Source: Misgurnus anguillicaudatus
Lineage: Eukaryota > Chordata > Actinopteri > Cypriniformes > Cobitidae
NCBI RefSeq assembly: GCF_027580225.2
Contig: NC_073356.2
Location: 3,906,001-3,970,000 of the forward strand
Direction: 5' to 3'
Length of the DNA stretch: 64,000 nt
Positions within the stretch are counted from its first letter, which is position 1; each line of letters starts with the position of its first letter. Made by a program: the position numbers and the translations under genes. Shown one piece after another: positions 25,001 through 36,639 of the stretch. A model generated the notes under the pieces. It was not told the origin of the DNA. It did no database searches and saw only the letters and a list, made by a program, of their open reading frames with translations.

Positions 25001-28000
25001 TTTGTTAATGTATCTTAAATCTTCCAAATGCAACATTTTACCCAATTTCCTAATCCACACACTTCAAAAGTAGGGACAGAATCTGCTTTCCACATCTGTA
25101 AAAAAAGTCTTTGTTAACATCACACAGAACATAATGGTTTCTCAATTTATATCTGTTTGCACCTTAAAGACAGATCCTAGGCTCAGGCTCCAGATCAGTG
25201 GAGTGTGGATCAGAAAGAGATTTAATTTATCCCACGGCAGCACATCTGCACTATAAAGGATTGATCTGATATTTATTTAGTCTCAAAACTGTGTGAGGAC
25301 TCCACCAGCATGAATGCAATCTCTCATGTGACTGTCAACACTCCTCAACTGCTCAACACTCACTCATTCATCAACAAACGTAAAGTATTTCTATTATTAA
25401 TAAATGAAATGTGTGTTTAGACCCTCATCACAGGGATTTGTACATTAACAGCAGTGACTATCTGGCTGTACTGAACAGTGAGAGATCAAACCCTAACTCT
25501 ACCGGTAAGATGACATTTACTCATACGTTAAAGTTTACTTTTTAATCCAAATTAAAGTTTAAACATTTATCTTTTACTGTAATTGTTCCCTGGGTTTTAT
25601 GCTGTTATGATGGTTTTGTTGTGTGTAATACTGGTTTCTGATGTAATGTCTTCTTCAATCAGCCTGGAAACAAAACTTCCTGCGAATGAAGAAGTTGATC
25701 TTGATCGGAGGACCAGATGATGGAGTCATTACACCATGGCAGTCCAGGTTTATAAAATCTTTCACTTAATAGATTTGTCATGAATAACTTTGAGGTTTTT
25801 GAATAACTAACTCTTCTTTTCTTTGAATGTGATTGTCTGTAATGGCTGATATTGTATTATTACTGTATTATTATTAATATTATAATGGCACTGATATGTG
25901 TTAAGTTTTGTGAGTGCAAGCTGATTTCAAGACTTAAGTCCTGTCTGAGAAACCACCCCATTATGGGTTGATTCATGTCACAGACACTTAAACAAGAGCA
26001 TAAGTACTACAATAAACCAGAACATGTAAATCAGTCCTTAGTGATCACCTCTATTGTTTTGGCTTTATAGGTGACCACATGTCCCTTTAACCCTATTAAA
26101 CCCTAACAGTGCCCACTAATTATTAGTAGGCTATAGACTATACAAACTATATCATTTTATGTTTCAAATATATGTACAGTAGTGTTACTGGGTAAATGCT
26201 TAGTTTTAACAGCATCCATCATGTGCAATGATAACTCATAAGGAAGTCGTTCCACACAAAAGAGGCTTTTAAAGACACCCGGGTGTTGTTTTTGATCAAT
26301 CTACACGTTTGTGTCGTTGAACTGTTGTATAAACTCAACATCGCTTTGGTAGTCGTGTGTTGTATGGATACATCAGCACAGCTGTGATGACCTCCTGTGA
26401 CCTGCGGCATAGTTTCTCTTGAGTCGTGCTGACATATACTGTAGAGCCGTATCATATGACTACTCCAGTGATATTACTTTCATTATACAGTGAGGAAAAT
26501 AAGTATTTGAACGCCCTGCTGTTTTGCAGGTTCTCCCGCTTGGAAATCATGGAGGGGTCTGGAATTGTCACCGTGGGTGCACGTCCACTGTGAGAGACAT
26601 AGTCTAAAATATCCAGAAGTAAAAAGGATTTTTTAACTATTTATTTGTATGATACAGCTGCAAATAAGTATTTGAACACATGAGAAAGTCAATGTTAATA
26701 TTTTGTACAGTAGCCTTTGTTTGCAATTTCTAAAGTCAAACGTTTCCTGTAGTTTTTCACCAGGTTTTCACACACTGCAGGAGGGATGTTGGCCCACTCC
26801 TTCATACAAATCTTTTCTAGATCAGTCAGGTTTCTGGCCTGTCGCGGAAAAACACAGAGTTTGAGCTCCCTCTATAGATTCTTTATTGGGTTTAGGTCTG
26901 GAGACTGGCTAGGTCACTCCAGAACCTTGATATGCTTCTTACAGAGCCACTCCTTGGTTATCATGGCTGTGTGCTTCAGGTCATTGTCATGTTGGAAGAA
27001 CCAGCCTCGATCCATTTTCAATGCTCTAACTGAGGGAAGGAGGTTGTTCCCCAAAATCTCACAATACATGGCCCCGGTCATCTTCTCCTTAATACAGTGC
27101 AGTCGCCCTGTCCCATGTCCAGAAAAACTCCCCCTGAGGCTACCACCCCCATGCTTCACAGTAGGGATGGTGTTCTTGGGCTGGTACTCATCATTATTCT
27201 TCCTCCAAACACGTTTAGTGGAATTATGACCAAATAGTTCTATTTTGGTCTCATCTGACCAAATGACTTTCTCCCATGTCCCATGTCTTGGTGTTTTACC
27301 AACAGTAACCTTGGAAACGGTGGTCCCAGCTCTTTTCAGGTCATTGACCAGCTCCTCCCGTGTAGTTATGGGCTGATTTCTCACCTTTCTTAGAATCGTT
27401 GAGACCCCACGAGGTGAGATCTTGCATGGAGCCCCAGTCCGAGGGAGATTGACAGTCATGTTTAGCTTCTTCCATTTTCTAATGATTGCTCCAACAGTGG
27501 ACCTTTTTTCACCAAGCTGCTTGGCAATTTTCCCGTAGTCCTTTCCAGCCTTGTGGAGGTGTACAATTTTGTCTCTAGTGTCTTTGGACAGCTCTTTGGT
27601 CTTGGCCATGTTAGTGGTTGGATTCTTACTGATTGTATGGGGTGGACAGGTGTCTTTATGCAGCCAACAACCTTAAACAGGTGCATCTAATTTAGGATAA
27701 TAAATGGAGTGACATTTTAAAGGCAGATTAACAGGTCTTTGAAGGTCAGAATTCTAGCTGATAGACAGATACTTATTTGCAGCTGTATCATACAGATAAA
27801 TAGTTAAAAAAAACATACATTGTGATTTCTGGATTTTTTTAGATTATGTCTCTCACAGTGGACATGCATTTCAGACCCCTCCATGATTTTTAAGTGGGAG
27901 AACTTGCAAAATACCAGGGTGTTTAAATACTTATTTTCCTCACTGTATATAGTTTAATCAAACATGTGATGGTCACTTTTCATTCTAACAGTGTCTCTTT

Positions 28001-28463
28001 TTCTTCATTTTCTTTTTAGTCAGTTTGGTTTCTATGATGAAAATGAAATGGTTGTTGAGATGAAAAACCAGAAAGTAAGTACATTTAAGTTTGTGTAGAA
28101 TTTGCAGAAATCTTCTCTTGTCATTTTATCAAGAAGTTTATTAAGGTCTCAGCCTGATATTTAGTTTTAAACAATACTGCACGAGTTTGCACTAGTAAAT
28201 TTGTCTTGTGAAAGATTTAATTTCAAAGATTTAAACATAAACCTTCAGATGAGATAACATAGTTTATTTGTGTGTAAAGTGAGTAATAAACTGTGAGTGG
28301 ATGTTTTTTATTTCTTCAGGTGTTTCTGATGGACACGTTTGGATTAAAGACGCTGTACGCTCGAGGAGATCTGGCTCTGTGTTCAGTTCCTGGTGTCGCT
28401 CATGTCTATTGGCACTCCAATGAGACCGTATACAAAACCTGCATTGAGAAATGGCTGACATAA
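22085..28463 (+). CDS. ppt2: Palmitoyl-protein thioesterase 2, lysosomal, complete, 8 exons
   Basis: Exons: 22085-22225, 22531-22684, 22956-23051, 23270-23377, 25421-25504, 25663-25747, 28020-28074 and 28320-28463, all with GT/AG borders; 289 codons (288 aa, human about 302). PPT2 is a soluble lysosomal alpha/beta hydrolase that cleaves thioesters such as palmitoyl-CoA. Residues 1-21 are a hydrophobic signal peptide rich in Cys and Leu. The core strand KPVIIVHG is followed by the nucleophile elbow CYSQGG (Ser97). The acid lies in [11 protein letters not shown] (Asp213 or Asp214) and the catalytic His in GVAHVYWH (His268). Sequons NVT, NSS, NST and NET fit a glycosylated lumenal enzyme. Two in-frame ATGs (22085 and 22088) start the signal peptide; the first is used here. 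Intron 6 (25748-28019) contains a complete but decayed Tc1 element, and intron 4 contains hAT debris. No catalytic residue appears lost. Confidence 0.93.
23990..24540. mobile_element. hAT fragment rich in ATCGATTC in ppt2 intron 4
   Basis: Repeated GATTCGATT motifs at the left and a right end GCTCAGCCCTAG resemble the element at 129-2212. No clean 8-bp duplication was found. Confidence 0.5.
26487..27945 (-). mobile_element. Tc1-like DNA transposon, full length but decayed
   Basis: Ends CAGTGAGGAAAATAAGTATT and its complement are flanked by TA dinucleotides, the Tc1 target. The minus-strand transposase frame (27609-26914) starts [16 protein letters not shown], has the HTH region and the first DDE Asp in [10 protein letters not shown]. 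The second Asp is in FFQHDND. A block of roughly 40-60 residues is missing before the first Asp (VSKVTVG joined directly to [11 protein letters not shown]). The frame stops after KVLE, the third acidic residue reads Lys (PIKNL in place of PIENL), and a further stop follows. It sits in ppt2 intron 6 in opposite orientation and cannot make active enzyme. Confidence 0.9.
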
Positions 28464-29535
28464 ACAACAGTTCACATCATTGACCGACCGACCGTATTAG
28501 TGCTCAGTTAATACCTCTACCTCTACTGAGACATGATGGCATGATATTACATACAGTACACTACAGAGAGATAGATCTTACCATCAGTGCCTGAAAGATC
28601 ATTCATCAAGAGTTTCTTAACCATGATTTTATTTTTTTTAATGTCGGTTTTTATTTTTGCTTGTAGCTATGTGAACGGTACCACTACAGCAGGGGTGTCT
28701 GCTCCTGGAGGGCCGGTGTCTCTGCAGAGTTTTATTCCAACCCTAATCAAACACACCTGATCCAGCTAATCAAGGTCTTACTAGGCAGACTAGATACTTT
28801 GAGGCAGGTGTGTTGAGGGAAGTTTTAGCTAAACTCTGCAGGACACAGGACCGACTTTGGACACCCCTGCACTACAGTAACATTCATGCCTTACATTTGA
28901 ATCAGTAGACGCTTGTGATGGATGTCATACTGATATTTGAGACAGATTGATGAGGTTTTTAAAGGGATCGTAAAAGAGGGAAAGATGGAAAGGGAATTAA
29001 ATTCATGGAAGTGCTATATTAGCGTTCACTCTGTGCAATGTTTCCATACAACTTAAAATCATAAAGGGAATCGATCGGTTAAGTTGTTTTTTTACAGATG
29101 TTTTGTACTCGTAGAAACCTGTGGGCTTTACAGGAGGGATTTGAGATTTTTAAGCACAATATGATGATGCGTTTATACGTGACGCTATAATTCATCACTC
29201 ATGCGAGTTATTAAGAAAAGTATTGTACAAAACATTTCCTTATATTTATTAATATCACAGCAGTGTTATGTATTTTAATATGTTTTAAAAGGTTTACTAT
29301 TGGATGTTAAATGGACAATTTTACATGGATGAAGTTTACTGTACATCTATTTTAATGCACCACGAATCCTCTTCAGATATTGAGCTGTCTACCGATGTGC
29401 TGTACTGTTTTTAAATAATGTTAATGTTATTAAATGTAGATGCTTGCTTGTGTTTCTAACTGCACAATGTCTCTTTTTGAATGTGATTCATGCCGTCTTT
29501 TGTCTCATTAAACCTTTCAGAAGATTTCAGATGAT
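28464..29535 (+). other. ppt2: ppt2 3' UTR with inserted MITE and poly(A) signal
   Basis: After the stop codon there is no further coding sequence for about 1 kb. The only polyadenylation hexamer seen near the end is ATTAAA at 29507-29512, in a T-rich context. If that signal is used, the MITE at 28690-28869 is transcribed inside the UTR. The extent is an inference. Confidence 0.45.
28690..28869. mobile_element. hAT MITE in ppt2 3' UTR
   Basis: Ends CAGGGGTGTC and GACACCCCTG with the exact 8-bp duplication CACTACAG (28682-28689, 28870-28877). Same family as 18315-18499. It lies between the ppt2 stop and the likely poly(A) signal. Confidence 0.85.
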
Positions 29536-29872
29536 GTGTTGTTTTTGCTCTCATTGTTCTCTGCGGCTTTGTTTTGACAGATAAAGTACTGCAGTACTTG
29601 TGTCTTTATTTTTATATGTTACTTAATGTTGAGCAATTCTATTAAAATTAGAAAGATATGCATCAATATGTCTGTGGACATCATAAGCCAAAACGTTACG
29701 AGTGCCTGCCAATGGCGAATACTCACCCTCCATTTCAGCAGGGAACTTCTTTGTTGTACTTGATTTTATTTTATTTGTTGGTATATTTTATCATTGTTTA
29801 AATACTTTAAAGAAGCCAAACTAATATGTGTAATAAATAAATATTACAATTGAGACTATTAAAGGCGGAGTC

Positions 29873-30078
29873 CATGATGTTTGAAAGCCAATGTTGATAT
29901 TTGAAATCACCTAAACAAACACGCCCCTACCCCAATAGAATCTGGACCTTCTGTTGATAGACCCGCCCCACACATACGCAACTCGGCATTTGATTTGATT
30001 TGATTGGCTATAAGTGTGTTTTGGTAGTGGGCCCGTCTAATTTTCCAAAGCGTTTTTCAAACATCGTGGACTCCGCCT
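29873..30078. mobile_element. Palindromic TTAA-type MITE, copy B
   Basis: AGGCGGAGTCC/GGACTCCGCCT terminal repeats with TTAA on both sides (29869-29872, 30079-30082). The whole 206-bp unit is uninterrupted and folds back at its ends. Confidence 0.8.
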
Positions 30079-30379
30079 TTAATAGAATGTGCTTTGGCGG
30101 CCGGCAGGCCCCTTTACAGACTCTGTGCAGTTGGAGACCACTGTAGTAATCAATACACCAAAAAAGACTAATCTTTTAAGCAGTCTTGAGGTTCTAGAAT
30201 TCAAATTCCTTTATGCTAATTGATCAAGTTCAAAATGTTAAATGTTAAAAATGTGATTATAGGCTACTACTCTTTACCGGCCCACTGTCTGAAAGTCTTT
30301 TGTTTTGTAGCTCCTACACAACCCCCAACACACAAACCTACCACACAAATATACTTTATTTATATTGCTATGAATTTAA

Positions 30380-30693
30380 AGCAACACTAAAGACTTATTG
30401 CTCTTTGCTCCCCCTACAGGTTAGAAGCGTAATTGTTCATTACCACGGTCGTAAATACTGCAGCATAGCTGGCTCTGATTGGATTGTAGGTCTGCTGTAA
30501 AGCAAGTTTTTGTAGTTTTCCCTGGAACTACAGGACCACTACCCGACGGTTGGAAACTTCTTTAGTGCGGTTTTGCCCGACAGAGGGCTGCAAAGCGAAT
30601 GTGAAAGTGCCATTCACCCTGTTTTGAGTGGATGAACCGCTGAAACCTTTTTGGAAACGTTATTTTAAGGTAAAAAAACTCTTTGGTGTTGCT
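30380..30693. mobile_element. TTAA-type MITE with AGCAACAC ends
   Basis: Ends AGCAACACTAAAGA and TCTTTGGTGTTGCT are inverted and both are flanked by TTAA (30376-30379, 30694-30697). It is just upstream of the snoRNA host-like gene. Confidence 0.7.
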
Positions 30694-32075
30694 TTAATGG
30701 TTTTATTGGAGTCGTATGTTGTCTGTATAGTTTGTAAAGTAAAATGTAGTAGGCCTATATGACTTACAGTTTAGACAGCACTGCCCTGCTGAAAAAAATA
30801 ATTAAACCATTACAGAAAATTCGAATGGTTTCCATTAAAATACCAATAGGAACCATTAGCTTTTACCATTAAAACCACTACACTGTAGTGTGTTTTGGGC
30901 CATATTCCATTATAGAACCAAAAAAATTCCCAATAAAACCAATAGAATTTTCTGTAGGCTGTTTTATTGTTTTTTTTTCAACACGGTGATAAACCATCAT
31001 TTATTGCACCTTATGCAATATATTATATTATCTTATTCTTATAGTTTTATCGTTTGATTATATTTCACATGTTTTTAATATAATTATGTGTATGATTTTT
31101 TAATGTACAGCAGGCGGCGCTAATGCTGCTATCGAGTGAATTTTCGTACAACAAGAAGAAGAGGGTAATAACGTCACGGCGCCGCGCAGCGTGCACGCTC
31201 TTTTCCACTCGTGGTCTTGTGTCGCGTGGCAGCAGAAACTTGTAGGTGAGTTTTAACGGCTGAATTGTACTTAACATTCTTATCTAGTTTAACGCTTAGC
31301 ACTAAATACACTTCTCTAATGATAGTTTATGCATTAATGTTAGTTCTGGTGCGAGTTAATGAACATTTAATTCGTTATTTAAGGTCGATAACTTTTCACT
31401 GCAGCTTGAGGGGTTTTGTTACACTCACACGCGGCCTTCACGTGTTAATTTAACTGCGTATTATGTTAATAGGTTATAAAGGACTTATAGCAGGAACAAC
31501 AGTGTACTTTACGTAGTCACACACTACCAAACACAAACCGTATATCTTAATTTTGTATTAAAACATCTGCACATTAAAGACACGCGTGCACATATGATGA
31601 CTTAAGATGCAAAAATTAACCGAGTATTATAACTTAGAACGACACGTGCTTTTGGATCATCAGATACTTCAGCGTCTAAGCCGACTATTAATCCCGATCT
31701 CAGGTCATTTAGAAGTTGTGTTTGAGTTATTTTATATTTTACATTCATTCAAATCACTTAAACTTATGTTGTTGTGTTTTTTTCCAGATCTGTGCTATGA
31801 AGGGTTTGGTTTTTCTTCTGAAGATGACCGTGTGGTCGTATAAAGACGACAGAGATGAAATCACGTGAATTCTTACTGAAGTCACTTTGTGAACACCAAA
31901 TGTATGTCATTTCATTATGTGTATAGTTTCTGTTTATGTTGTGTGTGTACAGTGTGTTAAGTGTATTTGGTGTGTTTTTCAGAGCTAACAGTGGGTTGGA
32001 CATCAAAGGTTAAAGCTCAGATGATCTCACATTCAGGTGTGGAGTTGTTTGTTTTGTCTCAGTCAGTCATATAAA

Positions 32076-32206
32076 GCGAGGCTAGAGTCACATCCTGATG
32101 TTCTCATTATCTTGGTGTGCTAGAGTGCTCGCAGATTAAAAACTCACTGCTTATTCATTGGCTGCTGCTTCTCATTGCCCAGCCAATCACCAGCTCTGAA
32201 ACAAAT
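32076..32206 (+). ncRNA. H/ACA-box snoRNA candidate, copy 1
   Basis: A 131-nt intronic segment with two hairpins. Hairpin 1 is closed by GCGAG/CTCGC with an inner CACA/TGTG stem; between them lie the near-identical pocket arms GCTAGAGT and CTAGAGTG. It is followed by AGATTA (32133-32138), matching the H box ANANNA. Hairpin 2 has an ATTGGCTG/CAGCCAAT stem. ACA at 32201-32203 sits three bases before the proposed 3' end. The family was not recognised. A second copy of equal length sits in the next intron of the same host, which supports a functional RNA. Confidence 0.65.
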
Positions 32207-32377
32207 GTTTGAATGACAAACAAATGTTTGAATAAAAAGCCCATACTCTCCTCCTATTGATCTAATATGTGATGTACTGAGATGTTTTTACATCGGTCCT
32301 GACTTCTAGCACAGCCTTAAGGCTTTCATTGGTAAAACTAAAGTGGCCGCTCGTGAAATGAGAAAAAGCTCTTAAAT

Positions 32378-34064
32378 TAAGGTGACCAGAATTTTAAAAT
32401 GAAAACTGGGGACATTTCCTATTTCAATGGTCAAAATCTAATTAAAATCTAATTTGTTATCTATAAATTAAAAAATTGGGACAAACCATTTTCTGCAAAA
32501 AATGACTTTCTTCCTTAGTATTTTGTCTTGTTTTCAGTACGATTCTTAAATCAAGATGCATTTTCTTCATGAGCAAAATCCCCTAAGAAAAAAAATCTAG
32601 CTTTAAGACAAAAATATTAAACTGAACTGAATTTGTGCTTAAAATAAGCAAAGAATCCGCCAATGGGGTAATAGTTTTTTTTGCTTGTTTTTGCAAATGT
32701 AATATTTTTGATCTAAAAACTAGACTTATTTTCTTGGGTCATTTTGCTTATCAGGGAAATTAATCCTGTTTTAAGAAGTTTTGAATTTGTACTAAAAACA
32801 AGAGAAAAATACTAAGTTAGTAATAAATACAATTTTTTTTTTAGTGTTTCTAATTTAATTAATTGAACATTTTATGTAGCCTGAATCTACTTTCCTTTTT
32901 TTATTCAGTGCACATATGACACATCTCATCAAAATTACTTCTAAGGTACTACTTCAGCCGGTTTCGTAGCGTTGTAAACGTTAATAACAGAAGAAATAAT
33001 GCAAAATATAAACATATTTAGCCTACACAACAAATGCTCAATACCATGCTGTGATCCGTTCACTTCATTTGGTTTATTACTTTAATTAAACATGAGTAGT
33101 TAGTATCTTAACTAGTGATGGGAGAAACAAAGCTTTTCGAAGCTTCGAATCAATTGAACCAATTGCTTCGAAAATTGATTCAGTTTTTCAAAGCAGTTCG
33201 AAAGACCACACACGCTGGAGACCCCTGCTGGTCAAAATGGTGTAAAAGCAGATGTCCAAACATTTTACACTTTTTTTTTTACAAAATAATAGCAAGATTT
33301 TGATTAAAATGTTAAATTATTTAACTTAAGTCATAATTAAAAGTGTTATGTGTTTTTAGTTTTATTTAGAGCAAACAAATTATTAAAACTAACTACCCTT
33401 TTAATTATGCACATTTTTGTCATTAAATCTGTCTATAAACAAAAAGTAGACAAAATGGTAGTGTTATTAGTCCGAAGGATAAATGTTTTGATGAACTTGC
33501 ATAATAAAACTGACCAGAGTTCACCTAAACATATTAGACACTGGTCATGTGATCAACTCCCCTCTAGTGGTGAACCATCGGATTTTCGAAACAGTTATGA
33601 CGTAATGAAGCCTCGTTTGCTAAAATCACGTGACTTGGGCCAGTTTGAAACGCGCTCCGAACCAATGATTCGAAACAAAAGATTCGTAAGTGTTTCGAAG
33701 CCTCATGAAGCAGTGCTTCGAAAACGACCATCACTAACCTTAACCACGATAACTTCGACTGTTTTCATATCTTGATTGTTGATAACTTTATCACACTTTC
33801 TCATGTGTCTCATAGTAAATTCTTCTTCGCTAAATCAATGGCGCGCAACTAAGTAATCAGTGTAGCTCGCGGACCCCTCTGCTGGTGAAAAGAATCATTA
33901 CATGATTACTCCGGTCTGATACTACAAAGACTACATGCTGATCTGGTTTTTTAGTGTAATAGTGGTTGTTTTGGACAAGCTGTAAAATGGGGACAGCTCC
34001 AGTCGTGGACAGAACACCAAAAAACGGGACTGTCCCCAGAAAACGTGGACGTCTGGTCACCTTA
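32378..34064. mobile_element. hAT-type element in snoRNA host intron, contains nested hAT
   Basis: Ends TAAGGTGACCAG and CTGGTCACCTTA are flanked by the exact 8-bp duplication TCTTAAAT (32370-32377, 34065-34072). The interior at 33113-33736 is a second insertion. It lengthens the intron holding snoRNA copy 1. Confidence 0.8.
33113..33736. mobile_element. Nested hAT MITE with TTCGAAGC motifs
   Basis: Ends TAGTGATGGGAG and GACCATCACTA with flanks ATCTTAAC and ACCTTAAC (7 of 8 match). Both halves carry TTCGAAGC-type repeats. It lies wholly within 32378-34064. Confidence 0.75.
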
Positions 34065-34487
34065 TCTTAAATATACATGTACTATATTTACACAAGCAGC
34101 GGACACTGGCATAACATAAGTGCGCATCTCCTGCATGCATTTTAAACAACTGTAAATGCATAAAACACGAGCATTCACACACTGGTCATGCGTGTACAGT
34201 TAAGGTGTATCATCAGGCTTTTCTGACAATTTAATGAAGTCATCAAGTGTTTAATTTGTATTGAGATGTATGTCCTCTTTATTTTCAGGGCTGCGACATT
34301 CTCTTTATTTTTGGTATTAAACTGAGGTTTTAACTTCCTTTCAGGATTTGGAGGCCATTGTGCTTCATATGAACTGGAGTAATGAAAAACTGTAGCAGTG
34401 GCGGTCTTCATGCTGAAGGTATCAATTCTGACATAAATTTGAACGTATTGTTTATATATAAAGTAATATCTTGGTGTTGTGTGAAGA

Positions 34488-34618
34488 GCGAGGCTAGAGT
34501 CACATCCTGATGTTCTCATTGTCTTGGTGTGCTAGAGTGCTCGCAGAGTAAAACTTCTCTGCTTATTCATTGGCTGCTGCTTCTCATTGCTCAGCCAATC
34601 ACCAGCTCTGAAACAATC
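34488..34618 (+). ncRNA. H/ACA-box snoRNA candidate, copy 2
   Basis: This is a 131-nt near-identical copy of the element at 32076. GCGAG/CTCGC closes hairpin 1, the H box is AGAGTA, the ATTGGCTG/CAGCCAAT stem is kept, and ACA lies three bases from the end (34613-34615). Differences from copy 1 cluster in single-stranded parts, such as the H-box centre and the linker after it, as well as one loop base. Sequences outside these limits do not match, so the duplicated unit is close to the RNA itself. Confidence 0.65.
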
Positions 34619-34970
34619 TTACATGGCTGTTCAATGGTTAGGTGTGTGTGAAGTTAGACTGAGTCATGTCTTTTTGTGTGATGTTATAACTTGTGTATAT
34701 TAATTTGTGTATAGATTAACCGGTTATTGTCATGAATCTAGCAAATAGGTGTTGGAATGACATCAAGAAATTTAAGATGCATTACTGATTAGACTTGTGA
34801 TTTGTAATGCTTGTCAGATCATGTGACCACTGTTTTGTTGTTTTTAGGTGTTCATTAAACTTCATCAGGAAGAGCAGCTGGAGAGATCAGTGATGGACTG
34901 CACACCTGAAACAAAATATGTCTTTGTCCCTTTGTACTTAAGTGATGAATAAACATTACATACTGTTGGG

Positions 34971-35969
34971 AGTATTGTATTGGTTATTGTTAGTTTGTGT
35001 TAAATGTTAAGTCACATCACCTTATTGTAAAGTGTTAATAGATTTTTTATATCGCAATAAATGCTGAATCTTTTATCATTGTGTATTGTTATCACTGTGG
35101 TGCATTGCAAAACTGGTACAAACCTAAATGTTATTGTTGTAAAGGTTTCTGGTTTTTATGGCTTATTTAATTTCAATTTTATTAACTGCCTCTTTCAGTT
35201 AAATATTACAAAGTGTGGTAAGCTTAAAGGTTTTTTAATATAAACCTGTTTCAACAAATTTAGGGCCAGGGGGCCAAAGTTAAATGTATGTGAAATGTTT
35301 CAATAAGGTGGTTATAAAGCAACACAATTGAGTTAAACTGTTTTTAAATGTTATGATGCATCTCAGCTGCCTTATCACCACTTAAGCATTTCTGAGATTA
35401 TTTTTGCCATGTTTATGATTATCTAGGTAATGCCCACAAAATTGTGCAAATCCAGAATGATTAAAAAGTAGGAAACCTTGTTGATATTGACATTTGCTTG
35501 TCATAAAGTCTCAGTGAAGTGTCCTTTAACAAGAACAATAAAATTGTTAATGCATTGTTTAATCCTGTATATTTATTAATGTTCCTGTTCTTTTCCTTTA
35601 AAATAGTTTTGAAACGGCACTTGATAAATACATTTGAATTGAAAAATGGCAACCAATCTAATATCGGTCATGTGGAGTTATCACACATTTACATTTGACC
35701 ACAGCCATCTGCTTGTATACGAGTGCTTGAAAAACGTCTCGTCTTACGAGTGTCTCTATGCTCTTATGAAATTTTATGTAAATCTGAACAGTGCTTTAGA
35801 AGTTAAGAAAATTCAAAATGGTGGGAGGTTTTATGTCAGAAAATGGCATCTCATGATCTGAAGATTCAGAGGAAAGAAAAAGCATTGGGATTTGTTTTTT
35901 ACAAGTGAACTATGAAAAATATTTCATATGCATTTGGCATTAATCCAAAACAACATGCAGTGCATTACA
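34971..35969. other. Intergenic, no feature recognised
   Basis: AT-rich sequence after the snoRNA host-like gene. The longest frames are about 70 codons with no recognised motif. Confidence 0.4.
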
Positions 35970-36630
35970 CAGGGTTCCCACGGGTCCTTGAAGGTTTGTG
36001 GAAAATTCAGGCCCTGGGAAGTTTTTGAAAATATACATACATAGATACAGGTCATTGAAAGTGCTAGAATCTATATTTTCTATATTCCCTGTGTAGTGTA
36101 GGATAAAATCATAGATTTTTTAAGCACACATGCTAAACTGTTCACTTTAAATGCTGATATATTCTGTATGTGAATGTTGACTCATACCAAAATGCCTTTT
36201 TGCATAGTTGTGTTTGACACATGACGTCTCGGGTTACGTATGTAACTGTTGTTCACTGAGAAGGGAACGAGACGCTGCGTCTCCCTTGTCATACTTTCTT
36301 CGTCCCAGTAACGCCGTCTTTGGCAATATTTCAGATAGCGATATACTTCCTAGCTCCCGCGTCACCCTGTCTTTGTCGTTAAGCCTCATCATTGGTTGAA
36401 TTTGATAAACACATTCAGACACACTTACCCCTGGAGGTGTCCCCAAAGTGTCACCGCAGTGACACAGCGCAGGTTCCCTCAAAAGGGAACTGCAACAATG
36501 TATCTTAAAAGGTAACACAATGTAACCTTGCTCTCACTAGAAATGTGTCCCCACATTTACTCCTTGAATTTGAGGGTATTGGACCTGGAAAGTCCTTGAA
36601 TTTGAAATTAACTAAGGTGTGGGAACCCTG
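35970..36630. mobile_element. Dispersed element with CAGGGTTCCCAC ends, copy 1
   Basis: Ends CAGGGTTCCCAC and GTGGGAACCCTG are inverted. The interior carries GAAGGGAACGAGACGCTGCG. A second copy in the opposite orientation is at 59617-60224. It lies downstream of ddah2. Confidence 0.65.
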
Positions 36631-36639
36631 ATTATAAGG

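Larger units (their letters stand above)
31198..34970 (+). ncRNA. Spliced snoRNA host-like gene with 5'TOP-type start
   Basis: Proposed exons: about 31198-31245, 31788-31901, 31983-32036, 34345-34418 and 34848 to about 34970. Each has a clean AG acceptor and GT donor, and AATAAA at 34948-34953 ends the last one. The first exon begins in a pyrimidine run (CTCTTTTCC) downstream of GC-rich sequence with an ACGTCA motif. This is the layout of 5'TOP promoters used by snoRNA host genes. No exon joins give a conserved protein; the longest early reading frame, in exon 2, is 23 codons. Two introns (32037-34344 and 34419-34847) each carry one copy of the same H/ACA-type RNA. It lies between ppt2 and ddah2. 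Human MHC class III also has a snoRNA host gene (SNHG32, with SNORD48 and SNORD52), but these RNAs are of the other class, so orthology is open. The exon model is inference from splice signals. Confidence 0.55.

Noticed and set aside
26786..27229. 147-codon plus-strand frame
   Set aside because: Antisense shadow of the Tc1 transposase.
31592..31680. Possible C/D-box snoRNA in host intron 1 (ATGATGA at 31593)
   Set aside because: No CTGA D box at a suitable distance and no closing stem.
35646..35861. 71-codon frame MATNLISVMW
   Set aside because: No recognised motif, no splice context and AT-rich surroundings.
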